64,000 nucleotides of DNA, taken from positions 93,358 through 157,357 of IMG/VR virus record IMGVR_UViG_3300018080_000002. One strand, 5' to 3'. A model generated the notes under the pieces. The model saw only the letters and a list, made by a program, of their open reading frames with translations, did not search any database and was not told where the DNA came from. The DNA is from a virus. Positions 39,454 through 48,814 of this stretch are shown one piece after another (the stretch's first letter is position 1; every line of letters begins with the position of its first letter). The position numbers were made by a program, and so were the translations under genes.

Positions 39454-41781
39454 ATGGCTGTGACGAGTGCTGTAGATGCGTTAACCAGAGTAAGGTATGT
39501 AGGTCAGGATTTTCAGACGCACGTTAATGAGTCTACGGAATTTCTAAAGACCAAGTACCCTGATGAGTATAACGATTGGGTTGATAGCAATGCTGGTATA
39601 GCCCTGATTCAGTTAATTGGTTATACGGCGCAGGGTTTGTCTTTCTATATGAACAGACGAACCACTGATATTTACATGAACACGGCTCAAACTCCTTCGG
39701 CGATTTCTAAAATTGCTAGGATGTTGAACTACACGATAGAGGCTGCTTCGTCTGCATCGGCTGATATTGTGGTCACTCTAAAAAATGGTCCATACACCTA
39801 TCCTATCACGATCAGAAAGGGCTTTAGATTCTCCGGTCCTAATGGGTTGATTTTTGAATATAGAAACAATGAGCCTATTGTTTACAGTCCTGGAGAGACC
39901 GAAAAAACCTTTACGGTTTATGAGGGTGAGACTAAAGAGAACACCTTTGTTTCTGATGGCACAGAGAATCAGAAATTTTCTCTGGTTGGTGTCCCTGAAG
40001 AAAATTATTTGATCGGAGCTTCCACAGAGGTATATGTTCAGAACCAATTGTGGAGTGAAAGAAACCAGATCCCTTATGCGATTGGTGATTTTTATGAAAT
40101 AGATTATGTCAGTGAGCCTCCTACGATCAAATTTGGGGATGGTATTGCTGGATCGATACCCGACTCTGGATCAGAGATTCGGGTTATTTTTATTGTCGGC
40201 AGCGGTCGTCAGGGACGGATTGGTAGCGGTCTGATATCTACGTCATTAGATGCGTTAGTGGTTCGCAATGAGACTGTTGAGCTTGAGGTTAATAACCCTA
40301 GCCCGTCCAGCGGTGGTGATGATTACGAAGATCTTAGAAAGGTCAAATCACTTGCTCCTGAGTTTTTTCAATCACAAGATAGGGCTATCTCTAAACGAGA
40401 TTACGATGCGATTGCTAATACTTATCCAGGTGTCGCTAAGTCTAATGCGTACATAGTCAGGGGTATTGACGACGATTACACTATCAATTTTTATCTTGAT
40501 AGAATCGTAGCGACAGTAAATGAGGGTGTCAGTGGTATCATTGACGATTCTCAGGCTTATCTTGATATTATTGAGAGTAATGCGAGTGCCATCAATGAAG
40601 CTGTTGATGACATGGAGACAGATATTTTAGCCGTAGTCAATCCAATCATTACGAATATTAAGACTGAATATTCGACAATGGCGACTGAGGTGTCTGGCGT
40701 TGTAGATCAAATGATTAGCGACATCTCGACTTATTGGACTGGCGTTGAGAGTGATTTGTCGGATATCGAGACAGCGACAGATGCGGCAATTACTACTCAG
40801 GAAAAAGAGGTCACTTTACCTCAATCGACAATTATTTCTTTGGTGCAGCAAATAAACGACACGGTGTCTGGTTGTGGATCTGGAGTTACCACTCAGGTTG
40901 CATCTCTTGGAAATGAGATAAACAGCGAAGTGGCGGGGATACGCACAGGGGTAAGGACTGGAGCGGAAACTCTTGATACTGCTGTGAATGCGTTAACAGC
41001 TTCGATAAGGTCTAGGATTGGAGATATCCAGACCGAAATAGATGATCTTAATAGCGAGATTGATACTGTTATTACCGCTAGAGGGACTAATATTGATACG
41101 TATCTCGATAGTATCCCGACAACGATTTCGGCTTTTGTGCTGGATTTTCAAAACTCAGTAAGTGGTAATGTCGAGAATATCAATGATGCTGTTAGCGGTA
41201 TTGACCAAGTATATAAGAGTCATTCTACGGACATTATTGAGAGTGTTGAATCTGATGTTGATGACTTAAAAACGTATCTTGGAGAGACATTATCGACCTC
41301 ATGCTCATCTAATACCGTTGAGGTTCAGGTTTTACAGGTTGACGCGAACAATACTTATGTGGCTCCTACATCTGGTTTGCTGGAATCGTTAAGGAGTCAT
41401 TTGCAGGAAAGAGCCGATGCGGTGCATGTTGTTAAAACGATAGATGGTTCGATTGCGATTGTTCAGGTTGATTTAGAGGTGAGAATTAAAGTGGCTGACG
41501 ATGCTATTCAGGCTGATGTCAGGGATAGGGCTGAGCAGTCTTTGGTTAAGTATGACGATCAACCGTATGGTCTTTTAGTGTTGCGAGATTATGGAGATAG
41601 CCTCTATAAATACGAGATTCAGAAAGCTGTTAGGGATATTCAGTTGAGAGATACCGATGTGGAGTATGCTAATATTGATATTACTTACCCGACATCGAAA
41701 TTGGATTCTGCTGGCAATTTAATTATTGCATCAAATGAAGTAATTGTTCCGAGGACAATAACTGTTGCGGCTATTTTATAA
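39454..41781 (+). CDS. baseplate wedge gp6/gpJ-like protein with long helical insert
   Basis: 775 aa. The N-terminal SNAGIALIQLIGYTAQGLSF then YMNRRTTDIYMNTAQTPSAI and PPTIKFGDGIAGSIPDSGSE, with RAISKRDYDAIANTYPGV, match gp6/J. The C-terminal AIQADVRDRAEQSLVKYDDQ and GDSLYKYEIQKAVRDI also fit. Between about residues 355 and 630 lies an unusual helical insert (Ile/Ser/Thr/Asp-rich, e.g. MATEVSGVVDQMISDISTYW) with five VSG motifs, probably a long coiled coil. The wedge function is clear; the insert is not standard for the family. Confidence 0.85.
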   Translation: MAVTSAVDALTRVRYVGQDFQTHVNESTEFLKTKYPDEYNDWVDSNAGIALIQLIGYTAQGLSFYMNRRTTDIYMNTAQTPSAISKIARMLNYTIEAASSASADIVVTLKNGPYTYPITIRKGFRFSGPNGLIFEYRNNEPIVYSPGETEKTFTVYEGETKENTFVSDGTENQKFSLVGVPEENYLIGASTEVYVQNQLWSERNQIPYAIGDFYEIDYVSEPPTIKFGDGIAGSIPDSGSEIRVIFIVGSGRQGRIGSGLISTSLDALVVRNETVELEVNNPSPSSGGDDYEDLRKVKSLAPEFFQSQDRAISKRDYDAIANTYPGVAKSNAYIVRGIDDDYTINFYLDRIVATVNEGVSGIIDDSQAYLDIIESNASAINEAVDDMETDILAVVNPIITNIKTEYSTMATEVSGVVDQMISDISTYWTGVESDLSDIETATDAAITTQEKEVTLPQSTIISLVQQINDTVSGCGSGVTTQVASLGNEINSEVAGIRTGVRTGAETLDTAVNALTASIRSRIGDIQTEIDDLNSEIDTVITARGTNIDTYLDSIPTTISAFVLDFQNSVSGNVENINDAVSGIDQVYKSHSTDIIESVESDVDDLKTYLGETLSTSCSSNTVEVQVLQVDANNTYVAPTSGLLESLRSHLQERADAVHVVKTIDGSIAIVQVDLEVRIKVADDAIQADVRDRAEQSLVKYDDQPYGLLVLRDYGDSLYKYEIQKAVRDIQLRDTDVEYANIDITYPTSKLDSAGNLIIASNEVIVPRTITVAAIL

Positions 41782-41793
41782 TGGGGTTTTGTT

Positions 41794-42234
41794 ATGCCTG
41801 AAACTATGTTGAACAGATATACATATCCAGAATGGGATGCTAAACCGTATTGGGATGTTATAAAGAGTTTTTATGGAGAGCTAGATGTAGCTGTTTATCA
41901 GGCAAAAAACAGGGATCATGCTTTCCTATGTGGGGGTGGATCTCTAACTTGGAACCCGTTGACGTTTACGTTTGCGTGGACGGATGATTTTAAAATTCCA
42001 TTGGTTATGTCTGGCTTTGTTACTAGCGTAGAATATGGTCCTAATGGTACGAGTAGATCTGCTGCAATTCAATCTGGCGAATGTTTGTACTGCGTATTGC
42101 CGACACAAGTAACTGCAAACGTTACTAGAAATGCTGCTGTTGCATCGACTTTATCGAACACCGATAGTAATTTCGTTATTGCTTATAACTGCGATAATAT
42201 TTTGTATGTCCGTAACGGTCAGATTTTAACTTAG
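41794..42234 (+). CDS. hypothetical baseplate protein
   Basis: 146 aa. MLNRYTYPEWDAKPYWDVIK at the start, then a beta-rich region with GSLTWNPLTFTFAWTDDFKI and a short end DNILYVRNGQILT. Similar short end strands (VFRNGYVLQDG) occur in the fibre at 43568. It is between wedge and gpI, so probably baseplate periphery. Confidence 0.6.
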   Translation: MPETMLNRYTYPEWDAKPYWDVIKSFYGELDVAVYQAKNRDHAFLCGGGSLTWNPLTFTFAWTDDFKIPLVMSGFVTSVEYGPNGTSRSAAIQSGECLYCVLPTQVTANVTRNAAVASTLSNTDSNFVIAYNCDNILYVRNGQILT

Positions 42235-42244
42235 GGGATCAGTA

Positions 42245-43102
42245 GTGGCTGGTGGATTTGGAAATCACCCATTTGGAAATGCTCCGTTTGGTAGAGGCGA
42301 CTACTCTCAGGACATTCTGGTAGCCAATTATCCGAGAGAATATTACCAGGATGAGGATGATGTAGAGAATGATCCTGCATATCATTATTTGACTGTTGCG
42401 AAAGAGTCTTTGGACTCTAGGTATGCTGAGGTGGATGCTATGAATACGTTGATGGCTCCATTGGAGATGCCATCAGGTTTGATTCCGTATTTAGCAGATT
42501 CGATCGGTGTAGGTGTTAATGATTATGAGCCTGAAGGGTTTCAGAGATCCATCGTTAACAATGCGGTTAGGTATTACACATTAAAAGGGACGTCTACTGC
42601 ATATAGTATTCGGGGGTTAATGTCTGGTTATGAAGTTGAAGTTTTACAGATGTGGCAAGTTACTCCTGATATTGCGAGTGGAATTGATGACGAATATTTG
42701 AGGCGAATAGGTGATAATTTTTATTCAGAATTAAATCCTACGGAAGTGAGCGGTGTAAGTGGCGATATCCCGTATTATGGAAATTGTGATTTTTGTTTGA
42801 CTGCGTTTGTTGGTATCGTAATGACTTTGAGGCGGGAAGCTCCAGAGGGATACAATGTGTATGTCTTAGACAGGACATTGGATGCTATTAAATCGATTAT
42901 GCCGATTCATGTCCGAGAGTTATTTCTTGAATCGAAGTTGATTTTCAAGGATATTGATATGGCGATTGAAGAAATAAATCAAGAATTTGAAGAAATCTCT
43001 TACAGGAATGTGGGTGTTAATTATTATTACGATTTATGGCCTGCTGATGTGGTTTCGACTGACGTTGGCATAAATGTTCGTGGTTATACACAGGAAATAT
43101 AG
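42245..43102 (+). CDS. tail protein I-like baseplate protein
   Basis: 285 aa. Gly/Phe-rich N-terminus (GGFGNHPFGNAPFGRGDYSQ), then LMAPLEMPSGLIPYLADSIG and the repeated gpI pattern RSIVNNAVRYYTLKGTSTAY followed by SIRGLMSGYEVEVLQMW. gpI-type proteins connect gpJ to fibres. GTG start preferred (GTGGCTGG at 42245) with AGGGGATC upstream. Contains VSGVSG near residues 173-178. Confidence 0.75.
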   Translation: MAGGFGNHPFGNAPFGRGDYSQDILVANYPREYYQDEDDVENDPAYHYLTVAKESLDSRYAEVDAMNTLMAPLEMPSGLIPYLADSIGVGVNDYEPEGFQRSIVNNAVRYYTLKGTSTAYSIRGLMSGYEVEVLQMWQVTPDIASGIDDEYLRRIGDNFYSELNPTEVSGVSGDIPYYGNCDFCLTAFVGIVMTLRREAPEGYNVYVLDRTLDAIKSIMPIHVRELFLESKLIFKDIDMAIEEINQEFEEISYRNVGVNYYYDLWPADVVSTDVGINVRGYTQEI

Positions 43103-43111
43103 AGGAACACA

Positions 43112-43558
43112 ATGGCTGTATTAGTAGGAACAATTACTGATGTTGGTCGCAGGAGACAGGCTGAATCGTTTATAAGCACTCTTGCTGGCTACGATGTTTT
43201 AAGTTTGAAATATTTCAAGATTGGTGAGGGTGGTTGGATTTCAGATGGAGTATCTAAGATACCCAAAAATCCTAATCCATCTTTGACTGATATTGAGGCA
43301 GACGGAACGCCTGGTAATACCTACGTTCAGAAAGATTTGACTGCTGATAAGGTCCAGTTTATTTTGCCATCCACAGCACAAGTGGAATGTACGTTAGAGA
43401 TGACTGAAGGTAACGATAACGGATACGGTGAAGCTCCTCAGTATTTTGAGATTGGATTGTTTGACGAACAGGACAACATGATTGTTTATGCGACTTTTCC
43501 TGGTGAGACAAAGAACGATGTGAAGATATTGAGACACTTTTTGCTGTGTGTATTCTAG
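43112..43558 (+). CDS. fibre-associated baseplate protein
   Basis: 148 aa. ALKYFKIGEGGW-like (YFKIGEGGWISDGVSKIPKN), PSLTDIEADGTPGNTYVQKD, and QYFEIGLFDEQDNMIVYATF is a pattern of tail-fibre N-terminal or adaptor domains in large phages (EIG-x-FD-x-x-x-x-M-x-x-Y-x-TF). Precedes the largest fibre gene. Function as adaptor is inferred. Confidence 0.65.
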   Translation: MAVLVGTITDVGRRRQAESFISTLAGYDVLSLKYFKIGEGGWISDGVSKIPKNPNPSLTDIEADGTPGNTYVQKDLTADKVQFILPSTAQVECTLEMTEGNDNGYGEAPQYFEIGLFDEQDNMIVYATFPGETKNDVKILRHFLLCVF

Positions 43559-43567
43559 GGGATTGCA

Positions 43568-46500
43568 ATGATCGTACATCAACTACCTATAAATCCTGAA
43601 TATATTAAAGTCCGTTGGCAAGAGCCGTATGTCAGTGGTGGATTGAACAGGAAAACTTTTGGAGTTATCCCCACAGGTATATATCACGGTTTTTCTATCG
43701 AGGCTGGTCCAGGTAACAGAGAGGTCACTGTTACAACGGATGATCCGTTTGGTGACAGTGGTTCGGTATCGGGTCATTCAGGTGGAAATTATGATGCGGC
43801 TGGCGGTTATTCCATAGCTGTCATCAATGACCGCAGAGGTATGCAGACCACTGTAAACATGGATAGTGGTGTATCTGGTACTTTCACATTTGATGCGACT
43901 GGTTACGACGATACTGATCTGTATGCAGTTATTAAGGCAAGATATTACATCGGTCAGTGGTCTGATGGTTGGGTAGCCTTAGTCACCGCAGATGAGATTG
44001 ATGATAATCCTGAGTATGTGGTGATCGGCAAAGTGGCGGTTCCAAGCTCAGGTACTCCTATTGATTCCAGTCATATTTCGTATCGAGATGACACCGATTA
44101 TCCGCGAACAGAGCCATTTGCGACATGGTACAAATGGGGTTTTATGCACTCCGATTATGTTCGCAAAGTCGATGCTATTGAAGAATTGATGTATCGAAAG
44201 CTGACTGGCGGTGGATTTATCGAGTTTGATGCTAATCTGCTGGAATGGAGCAGTCAGATTAGGGTCTATATTCCTGGACGAAACGATGTTTATTACATCG
44301 ATCCTGGCTCTCAGACGTTTGATTCTAATGGTCAGGTTTTATATACGGTCATACCTCATGAAGAACCGACCACAGCTTTACCGACATATTTTGGCACGAT
44401 TGATACTATCACGACCGAAAGCGTGAGTGGTGTAGCTGTTCCGATTTTCATCAGAGCATTTAACCGGGTTTATTCAGGTGACGGTGGTACTCTCCAGTTA
44501 GTCCAAGGTGACGCTGTTTCTGGTGGTATCGATACCGATTTACCAGCCAATATTGAATCTCTGCTTGGCATTACAGATACGAGTACCGAGTGGGGGTTTA
44601 CGAATAATTTTCCAGGATCTCAATTTCAGAATGCAGTTGAGCGATGGTCGTCATTGTCTGAAGATGATGAGAATCTTCATGAGGATAGAAATGTACTACT
44701 TAGCTGTTCTGGTAATGTCAGTTGGGATTTATCCAATGAAACTTTGGATATTGGTGATCCGTTTGTCCTGACGGTGCCAAATGAGTCGTTTGACTGGTAT
44801 GTCAATTCGGGGTCAGTGAGTGGAATTTCTGACGGTGATATTCTGTATGTCACTGTGAACCGTTCGGCTCAAGCCTGGTTGAATTTTTCTAAAACGTCTA
44901 ATGGATCTTTGCCGTTAGATGCAAGCAATAAGAACCACTATGCCATTGCATATAGGTTGGGTGATCGCATAGTTTTCCGTAATGGTTATGTTTTACAGGA
45001 TGGTGCTAACACACCGTTCGAGAATTTGATCGATAGAGATGTTCATATTAGGTGGGATTCGGTGATGAACCGAGTTCTGGCGGTTGGCAATATCTCGAAT
45101 ATCGATGGTTCGTCAGGCCAGGTTCAGTGGGATTACCCGATAAAAATACGGTCGCTGGCTGGCAATCTTTATTATGAGGTTGCCTCTGGATCTGTTACTC
45201 TAGCAGATGAGTATGTTGGTTATTTAGACCTCGATCGTGATACTGATATTGGACCTCATTTACTATGGGTTAACGGAAGTGATACATTAGCTTCCGTTGG
45301 CTCAGTTTCTTGGACTGGTAGTTTAAGCGCAGGCGATTGGGTCAAGAAAAAGCTGCTAGGCTACAGTAAATATTACAAGATTGCCAGTGTCGATAATGCG
45401 TGGACGGTTACTCTCGATGAGAATGTTGCGGAGGATTCATCTCCGGTTACTGGAGAGAAATCTCAGTACGCATTAGCCAATCCAACCTTACAGACTGCTC
45501 ATAGACAATATGTTCCAGAGGATGCTTTCTGGTTATTTTATCGTGATGATTTAGGATCTCCGCGAACGAGAATCCATGTCAGAGATATAGGTCAGATCCT
45601 TGAGGGTGACATGATCACCCCGATAGCATGGGTTTATAATGAGGATCTTTTAACGACTGAAGTATCTGGAATCGGGTCTTTGATGACCTTGCCGAATGAT
45701 AGCAGGGACGGTGATGCTCCGAAATATTACCGAGTTGGTATTGGAGACATGCTGGTTTTTGCTAATGGAGTGCTCCTAACCAGTGACCGAGTGGATGTTA
45801 CTACTCAGTTTATGCTGGACAGCTATAACTCAACTACGGGTGAGTGTTTCGTAAATGCTTCTTATAACGCCAGTTTAGTCCGTCCTGGAGATTGGTTTAC
45901 GGATGCTTTAGGTCGGACTAATTTGGTGAAAAGCAAACCGACAGGAACAAACTCATTCAAGGTTGCTCCAGGATCTTTGGTTGATACTGGGTTTGGCGGT
46001 TTTGTTTATCGACATGATTATGATGAGGTTGGGGTAACTAATTCGTTATCCAATCAGATAGAGCTACTAAGGCCATTCCCGGCTGGTGTAACGTTTAAAT
46101 TCTGGATACAGCCATTCTCTCGTCCTTATGCAGAAAGCAGCGGTACAGGCGTTTCTGGCGATGTTGGAGGCGGTGGAGGAGCTGGTACTCTCCAGGAGGC
46201 ATATGATGGCGGTCATGTTGTCAATGTCGCTGAAGGTCGTCCTGTAACATTTAATGGAGCAGGCATTTCTGGAAAGACTTTCCGAGTCCTCGGTCATATG
46301 GAGGTTTCGGGGGTAGTTGATCCAACAGGTGTTACCTATGATGAGGTATCGTCTGATCCCGATCCTGGAAAAAATACTCAATGGATGAATCTCGGCGGTG
46401 ATTTGATTCAGCAGGATACCATTAGGGGTATCACCCATATCCTAACTGAGCAAGGAAAATGGAAGCAATCGTATCAGAATACGACTGGATCTGTTCTAAA

Positions 46501-46840
46501 TAGCGGTCGTATCGTTGTTAAGGATGGATCTGGTAAGGTCAAATATGCAAGTAGGGATACCGAGTTAAATTCCAATGTTATTGGTGTCTTGATGCAGAAT
46601 ATTGCTCATACTGCGACTGGTTTTGTTCAGAGATCAGGATGGATTGAGTCAAGTATATTCACAACTTCATGTTTTACAGAGGGTTCGTTTCCATCCGAAG
46701 GTGTTGCGGTTTGGCTGGCGACTAATGGTCAGATGACGGTGACTGGTCCTGCAACTGGAAGTGGTGAAAGAGCTATTAAGGTTGGTATTTGGGATGAAGG
46801 TGGACTGTTATGGCAGATAAGAGATTATGGAACGGCATAG
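43568..46840 (+). CDS. large baseplate/tail fibre protein
   Basis: 1090 aa. Beta-rich, low Cys, rich in Gly/Ser/Asp/Thr, with nine VSG motifs at likely domain boundaries. An N-terminal domain (YHGFSIEAGPGNREVTVTTD, DRRGMQTTVNMDSGVSGTFT) suggests a baseplate-anchoring part. The C-terminal module (LNSGRIVVKDGSGKVKYASR ... GVAVWLATNGQMTV ... ERAIKVGIWD) is shared with 47979 and 48815. Probably a trimeric fibre. Receptor unknown. Confidence 0.75.
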   Translation: MIVHQLPINPEYIKVRWQEPYVSGGLNRKTFGVIPTGIYHGFSIEAGPGNREVTVTTDDPFGDSGSVSGHSGGNYDAAGGYSIAVINDRRGMQTTVNMDSGVSGTFTFDATGYDDTDLYAVIKARYYIGQWSDGWVALVTADEIDDNPEYVVIGKVAVPSSGTPIDSSHISYRDDTDYPRTEPFATWYKWGFMHSDYVRKVDAIEELMYRKLTGGGFIEFDANLLEWSSQIRVYIPGRNDVYYIDPGSQTFDSNGQVLYTVIPHEEPTTALPTYFGTIDTITTESVSGVAVPIFIRAFNRVYSGDGGTLQLVQGDAVSGGIDTDLPANIESLLGITDTSTEWGFTNNFPGSQFQNAVERWSSLSEDDENLHEDRNVLLSCSGNVSWDLSNETLDIGDPFVLTVPNESFDWYVNSGSVSGISDGDILYVTVNRSAQAWLNFSKTSNGSLPLDASNKNHYAIAYRLGDRIVFRNGYVLQDGANTPFENLIDRDVHIRWDSVMNRVLAVGNISNIDGSSGQVQWDYPIKIRSLAGNLYYEVASGSVTLADEYVGYLDLDRDTDIGPHLLWVNGSDTLASVGSVSWTGSLSAGDWVKKKLLGYSKYYKIASVDNAWTVTLDENVAEDSSPVTGEKSQYALANPTLQTAHRQYVPEDAFWLFYRDDLGSPRTRIHVRDIGQILEGDMITPIAWVYNEDLLTTEVSGIGSLMTLPNDSRDGDAPKYYRVGIGDMLVFANGVLLTSDRVDVTTQFMLDSYNSTTGECFVNASYNASLVRPGDWFTDALGRTNLVKSKPTGTNSFKVAPGSLVDTGFGGFVYRHDYDEVGVTNSLSNQIELLRPFPAGVTFKFWIQPFSRPYAESSGTGVSGDVGGGGGAGTLQEAYDGGHVVNVAEGRPVTFNGAGISGKTFRVLGHMEVSGVVDPTGVTYDEVSSDPDPGKNTQWMNLGGDLIQQDTIRGITHILTEQGKWKQSYQNTTGSVLNSGRIVVKDGSGKVKYASRDTELNSNVIGVLMQNIAHTATGFVQRSGWIESSIFTTSCFTEGSFPSEGVAVWLATNGQMTVTGPATGSGERAIKVGIWDEGGLLWQIRDYGTA

Positions 46841-46869
46841 TCTGCGATTTCGTGTAATGAGGGGATGAG

Positions 46870-47967
46870 ATGGCAAACATCAATTATATTCGTGGAATAC
46901 TGAATGGCACACCCTACACGATCAATTTGTGGGATGATGGCACGTTCTTGGAAGTTTATGGTATTCGCCTTAAGTATTCTACCAATCCTAATTTTTCCTT
47001 ACAGAAACCCCTAAAGGTTGGGGTGGATGGATATGTCGAGACGAGTTTGATTGATATGGTTTCGGATACGTTGGTATCTGGTACTGTTGATTGGAACAAT
47101 CAGACGATAGTGAATTTGGCTCCAGCCTCAGCGGGTAGTAATCCTGTTATCCTTGACCAGTTGGATTATGTTTCTGGTTATACGGCTGCTGTGTTGGCAG
47201 CTCTTGAAGCGAAACATGACGCCGAAATCGATTATGTGTCGGGTGTTCTTCAGGGGAATATAAATGATCTGGAGTCGAAGCATGATTCTGAGATTGATTA
47301 TGTTTCGGGATATTTCCAGACCGAGATTACGGATCTTGAGACCAAGCATGATTCTGAGATTGATTATGTCTCAGGCGTCCTTCAGAGTCGCATTGATGCT
47401 ATTGAAACAGGTGGAAGTGCTGATATTGATTATGTTTCAGGCGTTCTTCAGAACAATATTGATAACTTGGAATTGACTCATAATCAAGAAATTGACTATG
47501 TCAGCGGTGTTTTGCAGGACCAGATTGACGCGATAACCAGTGATGTTCCAAGGGAGGTCTATACGACTGTTTCGGGGGTTGCTGGTGAGACTGATTTTGA
47601 TTTTTCCCCATATACGTTTAGCTCAAACAATTCGATTTATGACATCCAAGTTTTTATAAATAGAGGAAGAATTTTTCAGAATCGGGATTTTTATAAACTT
47701 GATGATCATACTATCAGAACATATGTGGCTGTTCCTCAGAATAGCAAAGTCACCATAAGGGAGGAAAGAACTGGAGGTTCTGGTGGTGGTGGAGGAGGTT
47801 CCACTGATTTAGAAAACATTACGGTTGATCCACAGCCAGATACAGATGGAAATCATTCTCTTGGTGGAACGAAAGCTTGGAGTTATGTAGTATTAAAAGA
47901 TCAAGTAACAGGTGATCATTATCAGTTATCGGTTAGCGGCGGTGATATCGTTGCTGAAACGGTGTAG
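46870..47967 (+). CDS. tail fibre with DYVSGVLQ repeats
   Basis: 365 aa. Residues about 98-225 hold six repeats of about 20 aa with the core I-D-Y-V-S-G-V/Y-L/F-Q and K-H-D-S/A-E between (nt 47160-47535), probably a trimeric coiled coil or helical shaft. The part before has IYIRGILNGTPYTI-like beta; the end has a small beta domain (SIYDIQVFINRGRIFQNRDF) also found in 50406 and, more distantly, 50714. A Gly-rich linker (TGGSGGGGGGSTD) follows. Fibre function likely. Confidence 0.75.
   Translation: MANINYIRGILNGTPYTINLWDDGTFLEVYGIRLKYSTNPNFSLQKPLKVGVDGYVETSLIDMVSDTLVSGTVDWNNQTIVNLAPASAGSNPVILDQLDYVSGYTAAVLAALEAKHDAEIDYVSGVLQGNINDLESKHDSEIDYVSGYFQTEITDLETKHDSEIDYVSGVLQSRIDAIETGGSADIDYVSGVLQNNIDNLELTHNQEIDYVSGVLQDQIDAITSDVPREVYTTVSGVAGETDFDFSPYTFSSNNSIYDIQVFINRGRIFQNRDFYKLDDHTIRTYVAVPQNSKVTIREERTGGSGGGGGGSTDLENITVDPQPDTDGNHSLGGTKAWSYVVLKDQVTGDHYQLSVSGGDIVAETV
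47160..47535 (+). repeat. degenerate tandem repeat coding IDYVSGVLQ units
   Basis: Six units in the fibre gene, about 57-66 nt each, with DNA partly diverged (GATTATGT-G/T-TC). They encode I/L-D-Y-V-S-G-V/Y-L/F-Q. Confidence 0.7.
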
Positions 47968-47978
47968 AGGAGGAATCT

Positions 47979-48530
47979 ATGACACTCGCTGGTGTGAAAG
48001 CTAAGTATGTACTTTTAGAGCCTGTGGATAGTTCTGAGGTTCCACCGAATAGTGTCTTTGTTGAAAGTGGCACTAATCAGATGAATACGAAAACAAGCCT
48101 TGGTGTTCCCGTTCCTATAGTTGGAGATGTCACATCGTATTTTGTCAAGCAGATGGAAGCGGAGAATGTGTTTCCGCAGCATACTCCGTTAGCTAAAAAA
48201 TCAAACGGTAAAGTGGTTCCCGATGATTCAGATGCTCCAGGTCAGGCATTTATTGGATATGCACAGCAAGAGTCAGTGAGTGGTGGATCTCTCATTGATG
48301 TTTTGTTGGTTGGACCGAATGTTGAGGGTGCTATTTCTGGATTAGGTTTTGTTCCAGGACAACAGATTTATTTGTCGCCTGTTGCTGGAGGTTATACGAA
48401 TGATGCCAGCAGTCTTGGTGATGATGATAAAATAGTCAAAGTGGGTATTGCAGATTGTGCGGCTGGTACAGCAAGTGGTGCTGCGGTGGATTTAATTTCG
48501 TTTGCAGAAAAGCTAGTTGAACCGACTTAA
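47979..48530 (+). CDS. fibre-associated beta-domain protein
   Basis: 183 aa. PLAKKSNGKVVPDDSDAPGQ followed by GFVPGQQIYLSPVAGGYTND and KIVKVGIAD is the same module as the C-termini of 43568 and 48815, here as a free protein. It resembles the head/tail decoration folds with GYxxG strands. Likely an attachment or cap domain for a fibre. One VSG. Confidence 0.65.
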   Translation: MTLAGVKAKYVLLEPVDSSEVPPNSVFVESGTNQMNTKTSLGVPVPIVGDVTSYFVKQMEAENVFPQHTPLAKKSNGKVVPDDSDAPGQAFIGYAQQESVSGGSLIDVLLVGPNVEGAISGLGFVPGQQIYLSPVAGGYTNDASSLGDDDKIVKVGIADCAAGTASGAAVDLISFAEKLVEPT

Positions 48531-48539
48531 CAGGGATTT

Positions 48540-48806
48540 ATGATGGCCGTATGTAAAAGTAAATCAAAAAAGAAATCGCCTAGCGTTGTTCAAGGGACCG
48601 GAGAGGTCACTCACCCTGAGAACAAGCCTGGTGAAATCCTATTTCGTAATACGAAAGATGAAATTGCCGTTATTTCCGATCTCGAAAATTTTACGATCGA
48701 ATTAGACAAAGAGGTTTTGAAATTTCACGAAGCAGTAACGATGATCTCGAAAAAGTATGACGTAAAAGTTAAGGATTTCATTAGTTTTGAAATAATTGAA
48801 GGGTGA
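48540..48806 (+). CDS. small fibre-cluster protein
   Basis: 88 aa. Basic N-terminus (MMAVCKSKSKKKSPSVVQGT) then a strand-helix part (ENKPGEILFRNTKDEIAVIS, DKEVLKFHEAVTMISKK). In-frame ATG at 48543 is also possible. No family recognised. Perhaps a fibre-assembly factor. Confidence 0.55.
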   Translation: MMAVCKSKSKKKSPSVVQGTGEVTHPENKPGEILFRNTKDEIAVISDLENFTIELDKEVLKFHEAVTMISKKYDVKVKDFISFEIIEG

Positions 48807-48814
48807 GGTGAAAG

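Noticed and set aside
5892-46852. Partial matches to the 14-mer (at about 5893, 17480, 46844, 51544)
   Set aside because: Only 8-10 of the 14 bases match; these are within chance and were not counted as copies.
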